In this document: piece after piece, positions 42,537 to 50,802 of the stretch
How positions within the stretch are numbered: the first letter of the stretch is position 1
Layout of the letters: the number at the start of each line of letters is the position of its first letter
DNA from: Nostoc linckia NIES-25
GTDB lineage: Bacteria > Cyanobacteriota > Cyanobacteriia > Cyanobacteriales > Nostocaceae
Assembly (NCBI RefSeq): GCF_002368035.1
Contig: NZ_AP018222.1
Span: forward strand, 4,519,534-4,583,533
Length of the DNA stretch: 64,000 nt
Direction of reading: 5' to 3'
Position numbers and translations under genes: made by a program
Notes under the pieces: generated by a model
Told to the model about the DNA's origin: nothing
What the model saw: the letters and a program-made list of their open reading frames with translations, nothing else
Databases searched by the model: none

Positions 42537-44189
42537 TTACTTTTTAATTGTCTGATAAACCAAAATTTGGGTTGGATTAAGTTTTACGTTATTAACCCCA
42601 TTTCGGGCAAATACATAATCTTTGTTTTGCCATAAGGGAACGTAAGGTACATCTGTAATTACTTGATTTTGAATTTCGGTAAAAATTTTCTGCCGCGCTT
42701 CGGGGTTTTGTTCTTGACGTTGCCGATCGATTAACTTATTAACGGTTTCGTTATAGTAAAATGAACCCTGAGTTTGACTGCCTCCATCTTCACATCCTTT
42801 AGCCGCTGAACCTTTTTCACAATATAAAAATGGCTGGACGTAATTATCTGGATCTAAAAAATCTGGATACCAATCAAGTAAAGCTGCTGGATATAATCCT
42901 CTAGAAATGTCTTTAAAGAAAGCAGGCCCTTCAGCAACGGCAACTTCAAATTGCAGAATTCCATCCATTTTGGCATCGACAAGGGATTTAAGTGTCTGTG
43001 CTGCCAAACTCCGAGTAGGCGAACTAGAAGGATACCAAACTTGAACTTTTGCCGGATTTTCTTTGGAAAAACCAGCGGTAGTTAATAATTGTTTGGCTCG
43101 ATCGAAATTAGCATCACCATATTTATCTTTAAATAATGGTACAGATACATTAAATGTGGTGGGAATCATGCTGTAAAGCGGATTTGCTTGACCGAGTAAG
43201 ACTCGTTCGTTGATTAGCGGACGGTCAACTATAGAAGCGATCGCAGCTCTTACTTCTGCTTTATCTAAAGGCTTTTGATTCCGGTTTAATACCATATAAC
43301 TGACTACACTACCTTCAGCAGCGATCGCTTGCCAATCCCCTTTTTTACCACCTTCTTCCAAACTCCGAGTTTGGTCTGGTTGTAGCGATAAATAAGCTAC
43401 ATCAATTGCTCCTGTGCGGAAGGCATTAAACAAGTTAACTGGACTAGTTTGAATTTGGACGTTAACACCATTATTAGCTGGTTTTTCGCCCCAATATTTA
43501 TCAAACACATCAAACCGCAGCGAATCAGTACCATATTGGGCTAACTTGTAAGGGCCAGTACCCACAAAAATATTCGGCTTAAATTTACCTGCACCGACTT
43601 CGTAAGCTTTGGGCGAAACTGCACACACCCCAGGAAACGCCAGCAGTGATGGAAAGGCTGCAAAGGGCTTTTTCAACTTAATGCTTAACTCATACTCCCC
43701 TGTGGTTTTCACCGAATCTACTATATCGCCTAGTAAGAAAGAGGGTTTTCCTTTATTTTCAATAAAGCGCTGGATAGTAAACGCCATTGCTTGGGCGTTG
43801 AAGGGAGTCCCATCGTGAAAAACTACTCCCTGGCGTAGAGGGATGGTATAAGTTAAGCCATCTTGACTTACTTTTGGTAATGCTGTGGCGAGTTGGGGTT
43901 TAATTTCTGTGCTTCCTGGTTCGTAAGTATAAAGGCGATCGCTCATATTAAACACTAAACCCAGGGCTGCTAACTCATAAGCATCAGCTGGGTCGAGGGT
44001 TCTCGGCTTGGCTGTTGTACCTATAGTAATGCGCCCATCACCTGTAGGACTATTTACAGAACCCGATGGCGGCGTAGTTGTTTGTGGACGAGGAGTGCAG
44101 CTCAGAACTAAAAATAAACAGACACAGAACAAAGATAGGAATTGTATAATCCGACTCCAGCGTTTCACGGATAAGGAAAACCATGTCAT
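42537..44189 (-). CDS. Solute-binding lipoprotein of the oligopeptide family
   Basis: This is a 550-residue family 5 extracellular solute-binding protein (peptide/nickel/opine class). Its N-terminal lipobox is LFLVLSCTPRP (Cys about residue 31), then TIGTTAKPRTLDPADAYELA, LTYTIPLRQGVVFHDGTPFN, NIFVGTGPYKLAQY and GLYPAALLDWYPDFLDPDNY, all landmarks of the DppA/OppA fold. It should lie at the inner-membrane periplasmic face. It precedes the OppB-type permease, forming a partial ABC operon. Ligand class cannot be read from the sequence. Confidence 0.93.
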   Translation of the reverse strand: MTWFSLSVKRWSRIIQFLSLFCVCLFLVLSCTPRPQTTTPPSGSVNSPTGDGRITIGTTAKPRTLDPADAYELAALGLVFNMSDRLYTYEPGSTEIKPQLATALPKVSQDGLTYTIPLRQGVVFHDGTPFNAQAMAFTIQRFIENKGKPSFLLGDIVDSVKTTGEYELSIKLKKPFAAFPSLLAFPGVCAVSPKAYEVGAGKFKPNIFVGTGPYKLAQYGTDSLRFDVFDKYWGEKPANNGVNVQIQTSPVNLFNAFRTGAIDVAYLSLQPDQTRSLEEGGKKGDWQAIAAEGSVVSYMVLNRNQKPLDKAEVRAAIASIVDRPLINERVLLGQANPLYSMIPTTFNVSVPLFKDKYGDANFDRAKQLLTTAGFSKENPAKVQVWYPSSSPTRSLAAQTLKSLVDAKMDGILQFEVAVAEGPAFFKDISRGLYPAALLDWYPDFLDPDNYVQPFLYCEKGSAAKGCEDGGSQTQGSFYYNETVNKLIDRQRQEQNPEARQKIFTEIQNQVITDVPYVPLWQNKDYVFARNGVNNVKLNPTQILVYQTIKK

Positions 44190-44535
44190 AGCAATAAAAT
44201 TTTAGATATCAGCGGTCAGACATCTTACTACATTTGCGGGTATTATGCCTTAATTTTTACAAATAATTTTGGCGATGGTTGTAGCTAAGTATATACGTAC
44301 AAATAAGCTTATATATTGGCTTATTTTCAGCGAACACCGTCATTATTCGATCGTCCTTTGTAAATACAAATGCTAATCACTAATGACAAAGGATAATTAG
44401 TTAAATGAGGAAAAGTTTTTATTTAATTAAGATTTTAAATATTGACTAAATTTGTCGTAGATTCATAGTTACTAGGGAAGTAAGTTTGTTAAGCTCTGAC
44501 AGTAACTCAAGTGGCGTACACAAAAACTTAGCCTG
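44190..44535. other. Intergenic region, nothing recognised
   Basis: This 346-bp AT-rich divergent spacer must hold the promoter of the binding-protein operon and of the small gene at 44536. No repeat or clear motif was identified. Confidence 0.4.
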
Positions 44536-45012
44536 TTGCTGCTTGGTTATATATACCGTGGAGCCGTTTATTATAGAGAACAGCTGCATGGTTTTGCTGA
44601 CAAATCTAGTATTTATACATCAGCGAAAAAAGCGATCGCGATATCACCAACAGCAGATTTAAAGTCTAATAGCGAGACTAATACCGTGAAGTATTTCTTT
44701 CTATCTGAGGGATGGACAGTTGCTAGAGTATGGGCATCTGACGGACTCTGGCAAATCACCGCATGGCGACGCCAACCAGATATTCAGCGAATGAATATTT
44801 GTTTAGTGGAAGAAAACGAATTGCTATGGCTTTATCGAGTTGAAGAAGCCATTTTAACCGTAGAAGTGAAGCCAACAACCCCAGTGAGCACCAGTCAGAC
44901 CATCGGTCAAGTAGTACTCAAGCGTTTGATGAGCGCCGAACAAGTAATCGAACGCCTGGGTAGCGCCCAAACCAAGTGTCACCTGCAAAACATTCAGCTG
45001 GTGGTTCAGTAA
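44536..45012 (+). CDS. Protein of unknown function upstream of psbB
   Basis: This is a 158-residue ORF with a TTG start at 44536; no in-frame ATG is available, and the frame is open back to 44506. The product has SSIYTSAKKAIAISPTADLK, a beta-rich middle (VKYFFLSEGWTVARVWASDG, LWQITAWRRQPDIQRMNICL) and a hydrophobic, Val/Leu-rich end. No known domain. Its composition is protein-like, so it is likely real, but the start could be wrong. The stop is followed by STRRs that separate it from psbB. Confidence 0.55.
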   Translation: MLLGYIYRGAVYYREQLHGFADKSSIYTSAKKAIAISPTADLKSNSETNTVKYFFLSEGWTVARVWASDGLWQITAWRRQPDIQRMNICLVEENELLWLYRVEEAILTVEVKPTTPVSTSQTIGQVVLKRLMSAEQVIERLGSAQTKCHLQNIQLVVQ

Positions 45013-45043
45013 AAATTGGTCATAGGGCAAAATCCTTCGGGTA

Positions 45044-45137
45044 GGGAAAAGGGAAAAGGGAAAAGGGAAAAGAGTACATGAAGGATCTCCCCTTTCCCCT
45101 TTCCCCTTTACCCCTTGCCCCTTACCCCTTGCCCCAT
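45044..45137. repeat. STRR inverted tract upstream of psbB
   Basis: GGGAAAA/GGGAAAAGA units and then TCCCCTTTCCCCTTTACCCC units (each below 20 bases) are complementary and may fold into a hairpin 370 bp before psbB. Confidence 0.8.
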
Positions 45138-45486
45138 TCCGTAAAGAAAAGATAAGCAAATTTAATCCCTGACAGGATTGGTAGCGAAAAAACTTGGACA
45201 TGCTACGCGATCGCATTAATTTACACGCTTGCAAACAGTTCCATCAATAGTTACACTTTTTAAAACATTCTCATTTTTGCTTGGCGATGGCTACCCCACG
45301 GGGTAAATCTCAAGGGAGCGAGTAAGCATTGCCAAACCACCACGCTGTCTGGCTTAATTAAGACTAAGTTGTGGTTAAACTCTGGCTCTGGCAATAACAA
45401 AAAACAAAAGAGAGTTTTCTGAGTGGCGGTTTTCGTTTCTCAGAATCTCAGTAAGAAAATTGCTTTGTTAAGTAAACTAACTCATC

Positions 45487-45495
45487 GAGGAGGAG
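45487..45495 (+). promoter_or_regulatory. Strong Shine-Dalgarno of psbB
   Basis: GAGGAGGAG ends 8 bases before ATG 45504 and fixes the psbB start. It is much stronger than most ribosome sites in the window, as expected for a highly expressed photosystem gene. Confidence 0.85.
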
Positions 45496-45503
45496 CGTAG
45501 TCG

Positions 45504-47033
45504 ATGGGACTACCCTGGTACCGAGTACATACAGTCGTTCTGAACGATCCAGGGCGGCTGATTTCTGTACACCTGATGCACACTGCCTTAGTAGCAGGCT
45601 GGGCTGGTTCAATGGCACTATATGAACTGGCTACTTTTGACCCAAGCGATCCGGTTCTTAACCCGATGTGGCGTCAAGGAATGTTCGTGCTGCCCTTCAT
45701 GGCACGTTTGGGCGTTACCCAATCTTGGGGTGGTTGGAGTGTTACCAGTGCTTCAACAGGCGATCCTGGCTTTTGGTCATTTGAAGGCGTTGCTGCGGCT
45801 CACATCGTTCTTTCCGGTCTATTATTCCTAGCCGCCGTTTGGCACTGGGTTTATTGGGATTTGGAACTCTTTAGAGATCCCCGCACAGGTGAACCCGCTT
45901 TAGACTTGCCAAAAATGTTTGGCATTCACCTGTTTTTATCTGGTCTACTTTGCTTTGGCTTTGGTGCTTTCCACCTCACCGGATTATTTGGGCCGGGGAT
46001 GTGGGTTTCTGACGCCTACGGTATAACTGGCAGTATCCAGCCAGTAGCACCAGAATGGGGCCCAGATGGTTTTAACCCATATAACCCCGGCGGCATTGTG
46101 GCTCACCACATCGCTGCTGGTGTTGTTGGTATTATTGCAGGCTTATTCCACCTGACAGTCCGACCCCCCGAAAGGCTCTACAAAGCTCTACGGATGGGGA
46201 ACATTGAAACAGTACTTTCTAGCAGTATCGCAGCGGTATTCTTCGCTGCTTTTGTGGTAGCAGGTACTATGTGGTACGGTAACGCTACCACCCCCATTGA
46301 ACTGTTTGGCCCTACCCGTTACCAATGGGATCAAAGCTACTTCCGTCAAGAAATTCAGCGTCGCGTCCAAAATAGTGTTGGTCAAGGCGCAACCCTTGAG
46401 CAAGCTTGGTCGGCGATTCCAGAAAAACTAGCTTTCTACGATTATGTCGGCAATAGCCCTGCTAAAGGCGGTCTATTCCGTACAGGGCCAATGGTGAAAG
46501 GCGATGGCATTGCTCAATCTTGGCAAGGTCACGCTGTATTCAAAGATTCTGAAGGACGGGAATTGAACGTGCGTCGTCTCCCCAACTTCTTTGAAACCTT
46601 CCCAGTAATCTTGACCGACGCTGATGGAGTTGTCCGTGCTGACATCCCCTTCCGTCGGGCAGAATCTAAGTATAGCTTCGAGCAATCTGGTGTGACCGTT
46701 AGTTTCTACGGTGGTGACCTCAATGGTCAGACCTTTACAGAACCAGCGGACGTGAAGAAATATGCTCGTAAGGCTCAAGGCGGTGAAATCTTTGAATTTG
46801 ACCGGGAAACCTTGAACTCTGATGGGGTATTCCGCACCAGTCCTAGAGGTTGGTTTACCTTCGGACACGCTGTGTTTGCTCTGCTGTTCTTCTTCGGTCA
46901 CCTGTGGCATGGCGCTCGTACAATCTACAGAGACGTATTTGCCGGTGTTGAAGCAGATCTAGAAGAACAAGTTGAATGGGGTCTATTCCAGAAAGTGGGT
47001 GACAAATCAACCCGCCGGAAGGAAGCCCTTTAA
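45504..47033 (+). CDS. psbB: Photosystem II CP47 chlorophyll apoprotein
   Basis: This 509-residue core antenna protein of photosystem II in the thylakoid membrane is of normal length for CP47. Highly conserved sequence is visible throughout: MGLPWYRVHTVVLNDPGRLI, GWAGSMALYELATFDPSDP, QSWGGWSVTSASTGDPGFWS, and the large lumenal loop between helices 5 and 6 (FGPTRYQWDQSYFRQEIQRR through RSPRGWFTFGHAVFALLFFF region). Six transmembrane helices with chlorophyll-ligating His residues are present. psbT follows 151 bp downstream, a common cyanobacterial arrangement. ATG 45504 is set by a strong ribosome site. Confidence 0.99.
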   Translation: MGLPWYRVHTVVLNDPGRLISVHLMHTALVAGWAGSMALYELATFDPSDPVLNPMWRQGMFVLPFMARLGVTQSWGGWSVTSASTGDPGFWSFEGVAAAHIVLSGLLFLAAVWHWVYWDLELFRDPRTGEPALDLPKMFGIHLFLSGLLCFGFGAFHLTGLFGPGMWVSDAYGITGSIQPVAPEWGPDGFNPYNPGGIVAHHIAAGVVGIIAGLFHLTVRPPERLYKALRMGNIETVLSSSIAAVFFAAFVVAGTMWYGNATTPIELFGPTRYQWDQSYFRQEIQRRVQNSVGQGATLEQAWSAIPEKLAFYDYVGNSPAKGGLFRTGPMVKGDGIAQSWQGHAVFKDSEGRELNVRRLPNFFETFPVILTDADGVVRADIPFRRAESKYSFEQSGVTVSFYGGDLNGQTFTEPADVKKYARKAQGGEIFEFDRETLNSDGVFRTSPRGWFTFGHAVFALLFFFGHLWHGARTIYRDVFAGVEADLEEQVEWGLFQKVGDKSTRRKEAL

Positions 47034-47156
47034 GGGACTGGGGAATGGGGACTGGGGACTGGGGACTAGGAAAGAAGTATTTAGCAATACTTTTTCACTA
47101 GCCAATACCCAATCCCTAATACCCAGTCACCAATACCCAATACCTAATCCCTCATA
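47034..47156. repeat. STRR tract between psbB and psbT
   Basis: GGGGACT heptamers (47034-47075) are followed by ACCCAAT/AATACCC units (47101-47152), forming an inverted pair like the one at 472-597. Confidence 0.88.
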
Positions 47157-47184
47157 ACTAGCTGGATAGGCAGGAACTCATAAA

Positions 47185-47289
47185 ATGGAAAGTGTTGCAT
47201 ACATCTTAATTTTTACCTTGTGTATAGGTGTTCTCTTTTTTGCGATCGCATTTCGCGAACCCCCCCGCTTTGAGAAAAAAGAGAAATAG
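47185..47289 (+). CDS. psbT: Photosystem II protein T
   Basis: This 34-residue single-span membrane peptide reads MESVAYILIFTLCIGVLFFA then IAFREPPRFEKKEK, the expected PsbT sequence. It sits at the photosystem II dimer interface. The start is ATG 47185 and the stop is TAG 47287-47289. It follows psbB on the same strand and was too short to be caught by length filters. Confidence 0.97.
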   Translation: MESVAYILIFTLCIGVLFFAIAFREPPRFEKKEK

Positions 47290-47620
47290 GTCGCCATTAC
47301 CACAACTTTAAGCGCATTAATTTTAGTATCCGTTGCTACTAAGTATCGTAGTAACGGATATTATTGTGTTTGTCATTAGTCATTAGTCATTAGTTTTTCT
47401 GTGCGTCCCCCCATCTCCCCATCTCCCCATCTCCCAATCTCACAATCCTTTTGATATTGTGATATAATTTCCAATCTTGGGAGTTGATATGTGTTAACAC
47501 TAGCTTTTCTGCGCTAGGATGAAAAAGAATGTTAAGTGCGGACTGCATCAAAGACAGTTGCACGTACATCGCGTTTGTCGCACAACCTTTACGGAGACTA
47601 GAACCAGGAACTAAATCAGC
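47290..47620. other. rps1 upstream region
   Basis: This 331-bp spacer contains TCATTAG heptamers (47371-47393) and a CATCTCCC octamer-like tract (47405-47444). The second half is repeat-free and should hold the promoter and leader for the ribosomal gene. Confidence 0.55.
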
Positions 47621-48706
47621 ATGGTCAATCAGAATTTAACCGCTACAGAAATTGGATTCACTCACGAAGATTTCGCTGCTCTACTTGACAAATACGACTA
47701 CCATTTTAGCCCTGGAGATATTGTACCAGGAACCGTTTTCAGTATAGAGCCGCGCGGCGCTCTGATTGACATTGGTGCTAAAACAGCAGCATACATACCT
47801 ATACAGGAAATGTCTATTAACCGGGTCGATGCCCCGGAAGAAGTCTTACAGTCAAACGAAACACGCGAATTTTTCATCCTCACCGATGAAAATGAAGATG
47901 GTCAGTTAACTCTTTCCATTCGCCGTATTGAATATATGCGGGCTTGGGAACGGGTGCGACAACTGCAAGCAGAAGACGCTACCGTTCGTTCTGGCGTATT
48001 TGCTACCAATCGTGGCGGTGCATTGGTAAGAATTGAGGGATTACGTGGTTTTATCCCCGGTTCCCACATCAGTACCCGCAAGCCGAAAGAAGAATTGGTA
48101 GGCGAAGAACTACCGCTGAAATTCCTAGAGGTGGACGAAGAACGCAACCGCTTAGTTCTATCTCACCGTCGCGCGTTAGTTGAGCGCAAGATGAATCGCC
48201 TAGAAGTTGGCGAAGTAGTAATTGGTACAGTTCGTGGTATCAAACCCTACGGTGCTTTCATTGATATCGGCGGCGTCAGCGGTCTACTACACATTTCCGA
48301 GATTTCTCACGAACATATTGATACACCTCATAGCGTGTTCAATGTCAATGATGAAGTGAAAGTTATGATCATTGATTTGGACGCAGAAAGAGGTCGGATT
48401 TCTCTATCTACCAAGCAATTAGAACCAGAACCTGGTGATATGATTAAAAACCGGGATTTGGTCTATGATAAAGCAGAAGAAATGGCTGCTAAGTATCGCG
48501 AACAACTGCTAGCTAAACAGCAGGGTATTACTGCTGCGCCTGGTGGAGCTGCGGAAGTTGTAGCAGATGAAGAAATTCCGCCAGCAGTGGAACTTGAAGA
48601 CGAAATTCCTCCAGCTATTGAAGACGAAATTGCTCCAGCTATTGAAGACGAGATTCCCGCAGCTATAGAAACCGAGGACGAGATTCCCGCTGCTATTGAA
48701 GAGTAA
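47621..48706 (+). CDS. rps1: 30S ribosomal protein S1 (short cyanobacterial form)
   Basis: This 361-residue protein has three S1 RNA-binding domains: about 30-100 (GDIVPGTVFSIEPRGALIDI), about 115-182 (RSGVFATNRGGALVRIEGLR) and about 195-268 (GEVVIGTVRGIKPYGAFIDI, GLLHISEISHEHID). Cyanobacterial Rps1A has this three-domain layout, shorter than E. coli S1. The C-terminal ~45 residues are an acidic, Pro/Ile-rich low-complexity array (EDEIPPAIEDEIAPAIE and so on). It binds mRNA on the small subunit and aids initiation. A clear terminator follows. Confidence 0.95.
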   Translation: MVNQNLTATEIGFTHEDFAALLDKYDYHFSPGDIVPGTVFSIEPRGALIDIGAKTAAYIPIQEMSINRVDAPEEVLQSNETREFFILTDENEDGQLTLSIRRIEYMRAWERVRQLQAEDATVRSGVFATNRGGALVRIEGLRGFIPGSHISTRKPKEELVGEELPLKFLEVDEERNRLVLSHRRALVERKMNRLEVGEVVIGTVRGIKPYGAFIDIGGVSGLLHISEISHEHIDTPHSVFNVNDEVKVMIIDLDAERGRISLSTKQLEPEPGDMIKNRDLVYDKAEEMAAKYREQLLAKQQGITAAPGGAAEVVADEEIPPAVELEDEIPPAIEDEIAPAIEDEIPAAIETEDEIPAAIEE

Positions 48707-48755
48707 TACATTTATAGTTTTACTGTCTTTAATGAAGAGTATTAAAGCATTGTTG

Positions 48756-48780
48756 AAAGAGGGTTTTTCCCTCTTTTTTT
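48756..48780 (+). terminator. Rho-independent terminator of rps1
   Basis: AAAGAGGG and CCCTCTTT pair around TTTTT, followed by seven Ts. It lies about 50 bp after the rps1 stop codon. Confidence 0.9.
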
Positions 48781-48792
48781 ATGTGAGGAATT

Positions 48793-48878
48793 GGTGAAAG
48801 TTAGGAGTTAGGAGTTGAGAGTTAGGAGTTAGGAATTGAGAGTTAGGAGTTAGGAGTTGAGAGTTAGGAGTTAGGGGT
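48793..48878. repeat. STRR tract (GTTAGGA / GTTGAGA)
   Basis: About twelve tandem GAGTTAG-type heptamers with a regular variant (GAGTTGA). Confidence 0.9.
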
Positions 48879-49057
48879 TATAATAACTCACTTATAATGT
48901 GAATTGAGAGACAATAAGTTTCAGATTTGAATACATGAATTTCATGCCTTGTTTGTAAAATGCCAGATTTTTTAATTCAGATCGATCCTAATTCCTAACT
49001 CATAACTCATAACTTCTAACTCATAACTTTTAAATAAAGTAAGCAAGGTGAAATATT

Positions 49058-49792
49058 TTGGTCGCTATTAAATGTAGAAACGTCACTTTTTATAATGTTC
49101 AAGCAATTTTGTTTGACAAGAATGGTACTCTAGAAGATTCGGAAACCTTCTTGCGATCGCTCGCACAAAAAGCAGCGAGATTGATAGACGCTCAAGTTCC
49201 CGGTGTTGGGGAACCTCTATTAATGGCATTTGGCGTCAATGGCAATATCCTCGACCCAGCAGGCATAGTATCGGTAACGAGTCGCCGCGAAACAGAAATT
49301 GCTGCTGCGGCTTACATTGCCGAAACTGGAAGAGGATGGTTTGAATGCTTAAAAATAGCTCGTCAAGCTTTGGATGAAGCGGAAAAATATGTTGGACTAA
49401 CTCCTTCACCGTTGTTTGTGGGCAGTTTGGAAATATTGAAATATCTACACGAAGCTGGTGTAAAACTCGGTATCCTCTCAGCAGCGACAACTGATGAAGT
49501 ACAACAGTTTGTAAGTCATCACCAATTAAGCGATTATATCCAGCTAGAAATGGGAGTCGATGAGGGGCCGAGTAAACCAGACCCAGTGCTATTTTTGCAA
49601 GCTTGCCAAGCCTTGGGAGTCGAACCCAGCGCTACCTTAATGGTGGGTGATTCCGTTGGTGATATGCAAATGGCGCGTGATGCTAAAGCCGCAGGTTGTA
49701 TTGGAATCACTTGGGTGGGTAATTTGGATAATGTTAAAGGTGCAGATGTGGTGATTAATCAACTTGATGAAATTCAGATTTTAGAAGAGTAA
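49058..49792 (+). CDS. HAD-superfamily protein with altered motif I
   Basis: This 244-residue protein has the phosphoglycolate-phosphatase-like HAD layout: motif I FDKNGTLEDS (residues 19-28), motif II LGILSAATTDEV, motif III Lys in GPSKPDPVLFLQ, motif IV LMVGDSVGDMQMA. Motif I normally reads DxDGT; here the second Asp (the general acid/base) is Asn22, so normal phosphatase catalysis may be weakened or changed. The rest of the site is intact. The start is TTG 49058, preceded by AAGGTG; a later Met is not available near the N-terminus. Substrate unknown. Confidence 0.85.
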   Translation: MVAIKCRNVTFYNVQAILFDKNGTLEDSETFLRSLAQKAARLIDAQVPGVGEPLLMAFGVNGNILDPAGIVSVTSRRETEIAAAAYIAETGRGWFECLKIARQALDEAEKYVGLTPSPLFVGSLEILKYLHEAGVKLGILSAATTDEVQQFVSHHQLSDYIQLEMGVDEGPSKPDPVLFLQACQALGVEPSATLMVGDSVGDMQMARDAKAAGCIGITWVGNLDNVKGADVVINQLDEIQILEE

Positions 49793-49896
49793 GAATTTAG
49801 AATTCTGAATTCAGAAGATTTTTATACCCAAGTTAATGACGCTATAATTTACGAAAAAAAATTTTCAAACTTTTATTCCTCTGTTTCCTCTGTCTT

Positions 49897-49936
49897 GAAA
49901 AGTTCAGAGCGGCGGTTCCCGCTGCTCCGACTTTTC
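49897..49936. repeat. Dispersed hairpin element, copy 3
   Basis: The arms GAAAAGTTCAGAGCGGCGG and CGCTGCTCCGACTTTTC flank TTCC. The flanks (CTGTTTCCTCTGTC, GCGTCCTCTGTGGTTCG) match copy 2's flanks in inverted orientation. Confidence 0.72.
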
Positions 49937-50071
49937 GCTGCGTCCTCTGTGGTTCGATTTATGGATGAAGTATTTTGTATTCTGATCCCTGTTCAATTTG
50001 CACACTATTATTATTTTGTCAAGTCAAAAATGCTAGGATACTAATTACTCTTCACAGCTGCAAAACAAGCT

Positions 50072-50653
50072 ATGCAAAACACAGAACCGACCTTAAAACT
50101 TCGCCTGTGGACAGTTGAAGAATACCACCGGATGGCTGAGGCTGGGATTTTTGGTGCAGATGAACGGGTGGAACTCCTTGAAGGAAAGATAATTTGGATG
50201 ATTGCGAAAGGAACAGCTCATCGGTCAGCAGTGAATAGAACAGATAGATTGCTACAAAATAGTTTAAGGAATCGGGCTTTTATATGTGTTCAAGACCCAG
50301 TAAAGTTAAATGAAAGGTCTGAACCGGAACCAGATATTGCTGTTGTGAAAGTAGATCCGCTAGACTACGCAGACCATCATCCCACCCCAACAGAAGTTTA
50401 TCTGATTATTGAAGTGGCAGATAGCAGCCTGAAATTAGATTGCGAAACCAAAGCTAAAGCATATTCTCAAGCCGGAATTACAGATTATTGGGTGCTAGAT
50501 GTGGTTAGCCGTCAATTGCACGTTTTTCGAGAACCAACTGAAGATGGCTATCAAAATGAAGCGATCTTAGTAGAAAATGCGACTATTTCACCTTTAGAAT
50601 TTCCTGATTTAAGCATTGCAGTTTTGGAAATGTTACCCCCTATAGCTGGATAA
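50072..50653 (+). CDS. Uma2 family (DUF820) restriction-endonuclease-fold protein
   Basis: This 193-residue protein has the Uma2 pattern: WTVEEYHRMAEAGIFGADER, VELLEGKIIWM, SEPEPDIAVVK (the acidic PD), YLIIEVADSSLKLDCETKAK with the (D/E)xK element, and AGITDYWVLDVVSRQLHVFR. This PD-(D/E)XK-like fold is greatly expanded in cyanobacteria, often linked to mobile elements; nuclease activity of individual members is mostly unproven. It is a single gene, convergent with cysA across a shared terminator. Confidence 0.93.
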   Translation: MQNTEPTLKLRLWTVEEYHRMAEAGIFGADERVELLEGKIIWMIAKGTAHRSAVNRTDRLLQNSLRNRAFICVQDPVKLNERSEPEPDIAVVKVDPLDYADHHPTPTEVYLIIEVADSSLKLDCETKAKAYSQAGITDYWVLDVVSRQLHVFREPTEDGYQNEAILVENATISPLEFPDLSIAVLEMLPPIAG

Positions 50654-50730
50654 GTAAATTATCAATTACGAATTACTAATTACGTAGGTTGCTTCTTGCC
50701 AAAGGCGAGTATTACGAATTTTTATTAACT

Positions 50731-50777
50731 AAACCCCAGACTAATAACTGTGGAATTGAGCTACTAGTCTGGGGTTT
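50731..50777. terminator. Bidirectional terminator between Uma2 and cysA
   Basis: The inverted repeat AAACCCCAGACTA / TAGTCTGGGGTTT (13-bp stem) is centred between two convergent genes, with T-rich sequence on both sides. Confidence 0.85.
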
Positions 50778-50802
50778 TGAGCGTTAACAAACTAACAAAA
50801 TT

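Larger units (their letters stand above)
45013..45503. other. psbB upstream region
   Basis: This 491-bp non-coding region has a GGGAAAA/AAAGGGA and CCCTTTC heptamer-type STRR at 45044-45135 with complementary arms. The rest must contain the light-regulated psbB promoter and a long 5' leader; no clear -10/-35 is asserted. Confidence 0.6.
48707..49057. other. Intergenic region with terminator and STRR
   Basis: This 351-bp spacer contains the rps1 terminator (48756-48780), the GAGTTAG tract (48793-48878) and CTAACTCATAA-type repeats (48994-49030) just before the next gene. Confidence 0.7.

Noticed and set aside
44854..45234. 126-residue minus-strand ORF over the gene upstream of psbB
   Set aside because: It runs through repeat DNA and the antisense of a more protein-like frame.
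48463..48711. 82-residue antisense ORF over the end of rps1
   Set aside because: Its Ser/Ile/Ala-rich sequence is the complement of the acidic repeat tail of S1, not an independent gene.
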